Source: Prorocentrum cordatum (taxonomy: Eukaryota > Sar > Dinophyceae > Prorocentrales > Prorocentraceae). From it: a DNA stretch of 22,783 nucleotides. The translations under genes and the position numbers were made by a program. Below the pieces are notes generated by a model, which worked only from the letters and a program-made list of their open reading frames with translations, made no database searches and was not told the origin of the DNA. The stretch lies in contig CAUYUJ010008058.1 in the NCBI GenBank assembly GCA_963575745.1, positions 485,475-508,257 of the forward strand. The letters run 5' to 3'. Of this stretch, positions 17,096 through 22,783 are shown one piece after another; position 1 is the first letter of the stretch, and the number at the start of each line of letters is the position of its first letter.

Positions 17096-17640
17096 GAGCG
17101 AAGCGATTCAATAAGCTCAGGCAGTATGCAGCTACCATTGCTGGCAGAGCTAGCAAGTCTTCGTCGATTACGCTCATGCTCGCTACACAGGCTGACGCCA
17201 TGCACGACCCGATGTTCGAGGCCACGCTGGCCCCGTTGAGAGCCTACTGTGGATTCGTCTGGGATCAAAGGATTACGCATGGGAGATTACAGCGAGCTTG
17301 GGGCCAGGCCCGAGATGCACTCCAGGAGCGAAGTTCATGGGCGGCTGCACATGGTCCAATTGCGGTGGCATTTTTGTCTCTTACCAAGATAGGTTGGAAC
17401 ATGGCGTCTAGCACTGTGATTGCCAGCGACTTGGGCCATCTGTTTGACATTATGAAGTTGCCACCACGGTCTATAGTGGAGCTCGTGCGCCAGGGCATCG
17501 GGCGATGGCAAGGCAACCGCAGTTTGTCTCACCACCAGGAGGTATGTGTGGGAGGAGAGATGCTTTGGACGAGGATGTTAAAGAAGTGCGTGGGAGGAGG
17601 AACGGCGGCTGTGAAGAATTCACGCTTTGCTGGTGCCCCA
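17096..17640 (+). pseudogene. LINE-B post-palm linker, resumed after the insertion
   Basis: The protein picks up again as NKLRQYAATIAGRASKSSS (about 17110-17166) and then DPMFEATLAPLRAYC. A Trp-rich stretch with AHGPIAVAFLSLTKIGWNMA (about 17347-17406) and SDLGHLFDIMKLPPRSIVEL follows. These match the DP...P.R, GP..A and .IGW landmarks of the linker between thumb and zinc finger in this family. Read alone the open frame at 17176-17757 could be mistaken for an independent gene. Its ATG is simply an internal codon. Confidence 0.72.
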
Positions 17641-17934
17641 CGCACCGTTTGGCGTGTGCTGGCTACCGTATCCCTCCTGCTTGTCCTCATTGCACGGCCA
17701 GGCATTCTACGGTTGGGCATTAAATATATCAGTGCCCGGGTGTTTATGTTGATGTAAGAGGTGGTCCTGACCTCGATTGGGATGCATCTTTGGATTGGAT
17801 ACGTTCTCACCTTCAGGCGAAAGGCCAGGCCGAGGACTTTCACTATTTTCGAGACGGCTGTTGGGAGCGGAGGACAAGTTGGAAGTTTGATTCTGGGGTG
17901 ATTGGGAGTCGAAGCGGACCTTTTGGGAGGCGCC
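17641..17934 (+). pseudogene. LINE-B zinc finger and spacer
   Basis: One frame gives RLACAGYRIPPACPHCTARH followed by STVGH, a stop, and then YQCPG (about 17646-17742), a C-x2-C...H...C zinc knuckle equivalent to the one in LINE-A. Downstream the same frame is open as a Trp- and Asp-rich spacer (DLDWDASLDWIRSH) to about 17934. The stop between the His and the last Cys would prevent a functional finger. Confidence 0.65.
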
Positions 17935-18395
17935 CGTATACATGGATGGGTCTGGGATGGCCCCAAGTTGGCCAGAACTTCGGCGTTGTGGATGGTCTGC
18001 GATGCAAATCGGGGACAATGGCATGCCTGTCAGAGCTACGTATGGGCCCCTGTGGGGGCCGATACAGACGATGGGACGGGCGGAGAGGTTCGCGGTATTG
18101 CAAGCGTTGCGCCACTTCAACTTAGCGAAGGAGGTGCCAGTTAGTCTCACCAGCAGGCCGACGCACAAGCCAGCTACGCTGACATCTGGCGATCGATGCT
18201 GAGTTCGGTGCCTTTTCTGTCATGAAGCGCCAAGTTTCTACACGTGCCCGTCGCACATGAGCCCAGAGCAGTACATCGAACATGCTGCCAGATGGAAGGT
18301 GCCGTGGGGACATGTTCTCGGCAACATGTGGGCGGACTATTTCGCGAAGAAAGGTGCAGCAGCGCATGCACAACCCAATGTTCTGGTCGAGAGCT
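17935..18395 (+). pseudogene. LINE-B RNase H domain
   Basis: VYMDGSGMAP (17936-17965) has the first catalytic Asp, with Met where VYTDGSG is usual. LRRCGWSAMQ follows, then QTMGRAERFAVLQALRHF (about 18066-18120) with the catalytic Glu. The middle of the domain around 18200 is broken. A second frame brings CPSHMSPEQYIEHAARW (about 18247-18297) and then LGNMWADYFAKKGAA (about 18319-18363) with the final His and Asp region. The second Asp strand is not readable, so this domain looks more damaged than that of LINE-A. Confidence 0.75.
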
Positions 18396-19061
18396 TCGAG
18401 GTCCACCTTGCACTATCCAGGTTGCAGGCCAAGTGCTTCGCGTGGCCAGCGGCCAAGATGGCTGCGAGGGATGGTGAATCAGGTCGATCAGAACATCTTC
18501 TGAGGGATTCGGTGAGGGCTGCGTCTGGTCTCCAGCTTACGTCTCATGATGTCGTAATTAGGGGACCCAATGTGTTCCAGTGTAGGACCTGTCTCGGGAT
18601 GGCCCGAACGCAGGCCAGTCTTGGGAAGTTTCTTGGGACCCTGCCAGCCCACGGCCCAAGAGAGGCTGAAGGCGGCCAGTGAGGCGGAGCTCCAGCGAGC
18701 TCCTGTGCTTAGGGCCCAGGCTGTTTCTGGGGCGCTCCAGTTTGCCGATGATACAGGTGATGCTGTGGAGGTGCAGGCCAACGTTGCCGGCGACACTCCC
18801 CTCGGCGACAGGCCTGTGCCCGCCGATGCGATCGTCGAAATGCAGGTGCACCAGGGTTTTGTTGACGCCATGGGCTATGGTTTGCACGCAATGCGGTTCG
18901 CATCAGGTCTCGCAGGGCAAAGTGGCCAACTGCAGACTGCACGGGCAGTGTCTTGGACCCTCTCAGGACAAGAGGGGGCCCGCTACAAGCAGACCCATGC
19001 TGTAGCGTCAATTCGGGCTGGGAACCACCCTAAGAAGGGTATCCCCCTAAGTCCCGACTAG
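18396..19061 (+). pseudogene. LINE-B C-terminal segment
   Basis: After the RNase H the frame continues basic and Ala-rich, with LTSHDVVIRGPNVFQCRTC (about 18538-18594), a His and two Cys that could be part of a zinc-binding element. A further frame runs to the TAG at 19059-19061 and closes with IRAGNHPKKG, like the G.HP phrase at the end of related elements. Sequence beyond this is a short trailer and then a CTC tract, so 19061 is probably close to the element's coding end. Confidence 0.55.
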
Positions 19062-19114
19062 GTCTGTCAGGTAGGCCCGTGCTCCCGCCCCCGCGGTTGC
19101 ACGACTCGGCCTAG
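19062..19114. other. Short trailer after LINE-B
   Basis: About 50 unassigned bases lie between the last LINE-B stop and the pyrimidine tract. Confidence 0.4.
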
Positions 19115-19318
19115 CGCTGGTCCTCCCCTCCTCCGCCCCCCCTCCTGCCTAGCCTCCTCCCCTCCTCCGCCTCCTCTCCTCCCTCCTCCCCTCATCCTCC
19201 CCTCCCCCTCCCCCTCCCCCTCCCCCTCCCCCTCCCCTCCTCCTCTCCTACTCCTCTCCTCCTCCTCCTCCTCCTCTCCTCACTCCTCCTCCTCCTCCTC
19301 CTCCTCCTCCTCCTCCCT
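19115..19318. repeat. (CTC)n / (CTCCCC)n pyrimidine tract
   Basis: About 200 bases of CCT, CTC and CCTCCC steps, including a regular run of CCCTCC hexamers at about 19200-19245. It sits directly downstream of LINE-B. Confidence 0.95.
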
Positions 19319-19326
19319 GTGCCTGC

Positions 19327-19446
19327 GCCCTTCTTTCTCCTTCCCGTCCTCGTAGAGCGTGAAGTTCAGGGCCAACGAGGGCACCACGCACACCAGGGTC
19401 GTCCCGAGCCCGCGGTAGAGGCCTGGCGGCACCGCGGCCGGCGTCG
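19327..19446 (-). CDS. Mitochondrial carrier (SLC25)-like exon or gene fragment
   Basis: The minus strand from about 19440 to 19345 encodes PPGLYRGLGTTLVCVVPSLA followed directly by LNFTLYE. A G-x-YRG turn, a hydrophobic helix with a VVP kink and a terminal F..YE are the pattern of an even-numbered helix region in mitochondrial carrier proteins, which exchange metabolites across the inner mitochondrial membrane. The fragment covers only about 30-40 residues of a roughly 300-residue family. A CTTACAG that could be a splice acceptor lies just upstream in the sense strand (19465-19471). A donor is not clear: after YEDGKEK the sequence falls into purine repeat. No sister exons are seen in the window. 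It may be one exon of an intron-rich gene continuing outside, or a stranded pseudo-exon. Confidence 0.5.
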
Positions 19447-19458
19447 GCCGCTTCCGCC

Positions 19459-19479
19459 CTCGAGCCTGTAAGGCTCGAG
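19459..19479. repeat. Perfect 9-bp inverted repeat with 3-nt loop
   Basis: CTCGAGCCT, then GTA, then AGGCTCGAG. The possible acceptor of the carrier-like exon lies inside this hairpin. Confidence 0.85.
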
Positions 19480-19605
19480 CCCCGAGCCTCGAGCCCCGAG
19501 CCTCGAGCCAGCCTCGACCCTCGAGCCTCGAGCCTCGGATCTCGATCCCCGATCCTCCAAACGCGATCCTCGATCCCAGCTTATCCTCGAACCGCGACCC
19601 TCGAC
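19459..19605. repeat. Degenerate CTCGAGCC tandem repeat
   Basis: CTCGAGCC, CCCGAGCC, CTCGACCC and CTCGATCC variants recur every 6-8 bases. If the carrier-like exon is real, this would be intronic. Confidence 0.85.
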
Positions 19606-19608
19606 CCT

Positions 19609-19610
<2 letters not shown>

Positions 19611-19670
<60 letters not shown>

Positions 19671-19758
19671 TGTCGTCTGTCGTCTGTCGTCTGTCGTCGT
19701 CGTCGTCGTCTGTCGTCTGTCGTCTGTCGTCTGTCGTCGTCGTCGTCGTCGTCGTTCT

Positions 19759-19805
<47 letters not shown>

Positions 19806-19813
19806 CGTCGTCG
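19611..19813. repeat. (GTC)n array with interspersed TGTCGTC heptamers
   Basis: About 200 bases of GTC/CGT triplets. Two blocks (about 19668-19698 and 19709-19737) switch to a 7-bp period TGTCGTC before returning to triplets. Confidence 0.95.
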
Positions 19814-19895
19814 ACGCTAGTCGATGCTAGTCGACGCTGATCGACGCTACATCGGCGCTATCTCATCGCCTACCAGACGCTAGTCGACTCGAATG
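19814..19895. repeat. Degenerate AGTCGACGCT repeat
   Basis: CGACGCTAGT, CGATGCTAGT, CGACGCTGAT and CGACGCTAC variants follow the GTC array and fade out near 19895. Confidence 0.75.
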
Positions 19896-20430
19896 CAGTG
19901 TAAAGACAGAGTTGCGAGTGCCCCACGAATTGCCACCGAACAGATCCGCCGCACTTTGGTTGAATAGGCCCTCGTTTTTCCCCCGCATGTCACCACTGAG
20001 TGCCCGCCTATCACCCACACTGGGCAAGTGCCTCCCGGTTAGGCCATGCCATCCGGAGAAGGCGGCGGGAGGCGGTTACTATCCCGCCTGGACCCCGAAC
20101 TTGAGCATCCCCAGGGGATTCATATCAGGAGCACAGGGTTAGATGCTGTCTTAGCGTCGGGTTTGCGCTTGTGGTGCTGCCGCGGCCGCAGGTCCTGCAC
20201 GCTAATGCTATACGTATCTTGCGTCGCCGGCTCGCAGGGAAAGCCCTGCTCATCGCCTCGCCAGGCTACAGCTCCCAGCGTCACCCCACCCATCGGCTGG
20301 TCTGGCGGCTTGACAGGCTGTACGGTGTGGGCATTGGATAAGGAACCCTTAGCTAAGGAACCCAAGGTCTGGAAAACAGTGGAAGTGCAATCGTGGAGTG
20401 GCCACGGGCGCCGACTTTTCAGGCTGCCTT
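19896..20430. other. Unassigned, moderately unique DNA
   Basis: This stretch lacks simple repeats and has moderate GC. Open frames on both strands (plus 20046-20432, minus 20120-20470) contain no motif I can name. A TAAGGAACCCTTAGCTAAGG phrase (about 20338-20357) contains two TAAGGAACC-like steps. A host exon or an unrelated old element are both possible. Confidence 0.35.
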
Positions 20431-20850
20431 GAGTCGAGCTGTCGCGCTCCTCGGGTTCTGGCCGCTGCACGCTCTTTGGGTCATCCTCCGTCGGTGATTT
20501 TTGGCCTCAATCCCACCAGCCCTTTGGGCGACAGGTGGTCTAAGGAGGGTCTCCCTCCTCTTCCACAACGCCTCTTCCCTTTGGGGAGGGGAGCCCTCCC
20601 CCTCCCCTCCCTGAGGTTTCTTGGGAGGGCTCGCGATGTGTCGGAGGCTCCCTTTTCGGCCCCTGGGAGGGCCATGTTTTGCCACCCCATCACGAGGATC
20701 GTGGCCCCCGAGGGAGGGACGCTCTTTGGGTCATCCTCTGTCGGTGACTCTGGGCCTCAGTCTGCACCGGACTGCTCGCGCTTCAGTGCACTCCGAGTCG
20801 ATCTGGCTCTGCGCTCCCCTCGTGCTCTGGCCGCTGCACGCCCGTGGGCT
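20431..20850. repeat. Local duplicated segments (CGCTCTTTGGGTCATCCTC)
   Basis: A 43-base segment at 20470-20512 recurs at 20720-20762 with about five mismatches, 250 bases apart. A second shared phrase, TCTGGCCGCTGCACG, occurs near 20456 and near 20826, each preceded by a related GAGTCGA...CTG...GCGCTC stretch. The order of the two phrases differs between copies. No coding motif is evident. Confidence 0.75.
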
Positions 20851-21235
20851 CACGGTCCCAGCGCTGCACCGCCCACTCTCCGCCATCGTGGTTGGGGCCA
20901 CTGCACCACCCCTTCTCTGCTCTTTACTGCTCCTCTCTTTTTCGCTTCGCTTTCCCTCCTGCGCTGCATCGGTGGACGTATCCTTAGGTCGGGCATGTCC
21001 CCCTACAAGGGGATTTTGGACGAATTACCCTGGCGACGTACCCAACCCCTGCGCAAACGCAGGGCGCAAGTAGTTTAGGACACTTTATAAGGGGGGCGAT
21101 GACGGAGCGAGGGTTACATATGTCTGCAGACGGAATTCGGGAGACTCGCAAGACACTGGCTACAGGACAAGGGCTTGATAAAGCTGATGAGTTACAATTC
21201 CTGAGCACTTCTAGCCACTTGGAAAACGGGGATCA
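20851..21235. other. Unassigned DNA
   Basis: A pyrimidine-rich patch (about 20905-20965) and a small hairpin at 21047-21064 are the only structure seen. No gene is supported. Confidence 0.35.
21047..21064. other. Perfect 7-bp stem hairpin
   Basis: CCCTGCG, a CAAA loop, then CGCAGGG. It is not followed by a T-run, so it is not a bacterial-type terminator. Confidence 0.6.
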
Positions 21236-22783
21236 CATATCGCAGCCCCCGAGAGATGGCGAGGTCTAACTTGAGTCTGCGGCGAGGTCACAGAAACAAT
21301 AACGGTTCGAGGATGATGTGATCGAGGGCCTGAGAGCAACTCACAAGGCATGAAGGGCATCTCGTGGGGAGCAAGCTGACCCCCCACTGTGCTGGCCCCC
21401 CCCCAGCAGGCCTCGAAAGTGGCGACTGTTTCACAGATCGCAGCCCCCCAGGGATGGCGAGGTCTAATTTGAATCTGCCTGTGGCGTCACTGTGCTGGGC
21501 CCCCCAGCAGGCCTCGAAAGTGGCGACTGTTTCACAGATCGCAGCCCCCCAGGATGGCGAGGTCTAATTGAATCTGCGTGTTGCGTCACTGTGCTGGGCA
21601 CACCAGCCGGCTCGAAAGTGGCGACAGTTTCCCACAGATCGCAGCCCCCCCAGCGATGGCGAGGTTCTATTTGAATCTTGCATGTGGCGTCACTGTGCGG
21701 GGGCCCCACAGCAGGCCTCGAAAAAGTGGCGACAGTTTCACTGATCGCAGCCCCCCAGGGGCGGCGAGGTCTAATTTGGGTCCGCGCGTGGCGTCACGGT
21801 GCTGGGCCCCCCCAGCAGGCCTCGAAAGTGGCGACAGTTTCGCAGATCGCAGCCCCCCAGGGGTGGCGAGGTCTAATTTGGGTCTGCCCGTGGCGTCACT
21901 GTGCTGGGCCCCCCAGCGGGCCTCGAAAGTGGCGACAGTTTCGCAGATCGCAGCCCCCCCACGGATGGCGAGGTCTAATTTGGGTCTGCCTGTGGCGTCA
22001 CTGTGCTGGGCCCCCCAGCAGGCTCGAAAGTGGCGGACTGTTTCACAGATCGCAGCCCCCCAGGATGCGAGGTCTAATTGAATCTGCCTGTGGCGTCACT
22101 GTGCTGGGGCCCCCCCAGCAGGCCTCGAAAGTGGCGACTGTTTCACAGATCGCAGCCCCCCAGGGATTGCGAGGTCTAATTTGGGTCCGCGCGTGGCGTC
22201 ACTGTGCTGGGCCCCCCAGCAGGCCTCGAAAGCGGCGACTGTTTCACAGATCGCAGCCCCCCAGGGATGGCGAGGTCTAATTTGGGTCCGCGCGTGGCGT
22301 CACTGTGCTGGGCCCCCCAGCAGGCCTCGAAAGCGGCGACTGTTTCACAGACGCCGCCCCCCAGGGATGGCGAGGTCTAATTTGAATCTGCCTGTGGGCG
22401 TCACTGTGCTGGGGCCCCCAGCAGGCCTCGAAAGTGGCGACAGTTTCACAGATCGCAGCCCCCCAGGGATGGCGAGGTCTAATTTGAATCTGCGTGTGGC
22501 GTCACTGTGCTGGGCCCCCAGCAGGCCTCGAAAGTGGCGACTTTTTCACAGATCGCAGCCCCCCAGGGATGGCGAGGTCTAATTTGCATCTGCGTGTGGG
22601 CACCCACTGTGCTGGGCCCCGCAAGCAGGCCTCGAACGTGGCGACAGTTTCACAGATCGCAGCCCCCCAGGGATGGCGAGGTCAAATTTGAATGTGCGGT
22701 GTGTACCCACTGTGCTGGGCCCCGCAAGCAGCCCTCGAAAGTGGCGACAGTTTCACAGATCGCAGCCCCCCAGGGGATGGCGA
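21236..22783 (+). repeat. ~101-bp satellite array, open at the right edge
   Basis: At least 14 regular units run from about 21390 to the window end, after one diverged unit near 21236-21330. The GCCTCGAAAG landmark, or its close variant, falls near 21410, 21511, 21610, 21715, 21819, 21920, 22021, 22122, 22223, 22324, 22425, 22525, 22629 and 22731, so the period is mostly 100-101 bp. Each unit contains TTTCACAGATCGCAGCCCCC, a GGATGGCGAGGTCTAATTTG segment and CACTGTGCTGGGCCCCCCAG. Open frames across it are by-products. The array is incomplete in this window. Confidence 0.96.

Larger units (their letters stand above)
13235..19061 (+). pseudogene. LINE-B: near full-length, decayed LINE with ~1-kb internal insertion
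   Basis: Going rightwards the plus strand encodes an AP-type endonuclease, a linker, reverse transcriptase with LVDD, a post-palm region, then (after the 16095-17095 insertion) the rest of the linker, a zinc finger, RNase H and a terminal segment. Order and motif style fit one dinoflagellate LINE polyprotein. Frames change several times and in-frame stops occur, for example TAG just after 15876, so the element is dead as read. It is clearly less GC-rich than LINE-A, and its motif A differs (DTWKCFE against DLEKFYD), so the two belong to different families. Pyrimidine tracts flank it on both sides. Confidence 0.82.

Noticed and set aside
17176-17757. A stand-alone 193-residue gene
   Set aside because: Its first half continues the LINE-B linker from codons upstream of the ATG. 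Its last third is out of frame relative to the zinc finger.
21047-21064. Rho-independent terminator
   Set aside because: There is a hairpin but no following T-run, and the sequence is eukaryotic.
20398-21078. 226-residue plus-strand frame as a host gene
   Set aside because: It spans duplicated DNA modules, overlaps open frames in other phases, and has no motif or plausible domain that I can name.
21236-22783. CRISPR-like array
   Set aside because: Units of about 101 bp are similar over their whole length with no unique spacers. This is a eukaryotic-type satellite.
1-22783. Dinoflagellate spliced leader, 5S rRNA, U6 or tRNA genes
   Set aside because: I looked for a spliced-leader TTTTGGCTCAAG core and for familiar 5S, U6 and tRNA landmarks, and saw none. 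A covariance-model scan would be needed to exclude diverged copies.
1-22783. A new defence, toxin or biosynthetic system
   Set aside because: No cluster of functionally linked genes is present. Recognisable coding matter is retroelement-derived, apart from the short carrier-like segment.

Overview
The window reads as nuclear DNA of a dinoflagellate (core type such as Prorocentrum, Polarella or Symbiodiniaceae; the species cannot be fixed from sequence alone). The grounds are high GC, enormous amounts of simple and satellite repeat, and decayed LINE-like retroelements whose reverse transcriptases carry FVDD or LVDD in place of YADD, followed by zinc-finger and RNase H segments in the arrangement I associate with dinoflagellate elements. 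There is no bacterial-style gene organisation, no intact multi-domain host gene, and no rRNA, tRNA or CRISPR that I can recognise. Most long open frames are by-products of 3-, 9- or 64-bp repeats.

Layout. 1-390 is weak repeat and unassigned DNA. 381-541 is one arm of a dispersed repeat whose inverted partner lies at 11761-11925. 893-4262 is a higher-order satellite: runs of a ~64-bp unit alternate with a ~400-bp block made of GGCCTCCTG-like steps. 4358-6452 holds a degenerate retroelement C-terminal fragment (zinc finger plus a second domain) between two long (GGA)n tracts. 6686-10220 on the minus strand is a GC-rich, 5'-truncated LINE fragment (LINE-A: reverse transcriptase, zinc finger, RNase H, terminal zinc-finger segment), with its catalytic motifs spread over several frames. 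10220-11340 is mainly (GGA)n. 12246-12756 is a (GAT)n array between exact 19-bp direct repeats. 13235-19061 on the plus strand is a nearly full-length but decayed second LINE of lower GC (LINE-B: AP-type endonuclease, linker, reverse transcriptase, linker, zinc finger, RNase H, C-terminal segment). It is interrupted at 16095-17095 by a ~1-kb insertion with short inverted ends, filled with a degenerate tandem repeat. 19327-19446 on the minus strand encodes a short mitochondrial-carrier-like segment, the only candidate host exon. 19459-19895 is simple repeat, 19896-21235 is unassigned, and 21236 to the right edge is a ~101-bp satellite that continues out of the window.

The parts do not form a pathway. 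The picture is layered repeat turnover: retroelements degraded and bracketed by purine/pyrimidine tracts, a repeat-filled insertion inside one of them, and two unrelated satellites. The most useful leads are the ~1-kb insertion in LINE-B, the higher-order satellite, the inverted dispersed repeat pair and the possible carrier exon.
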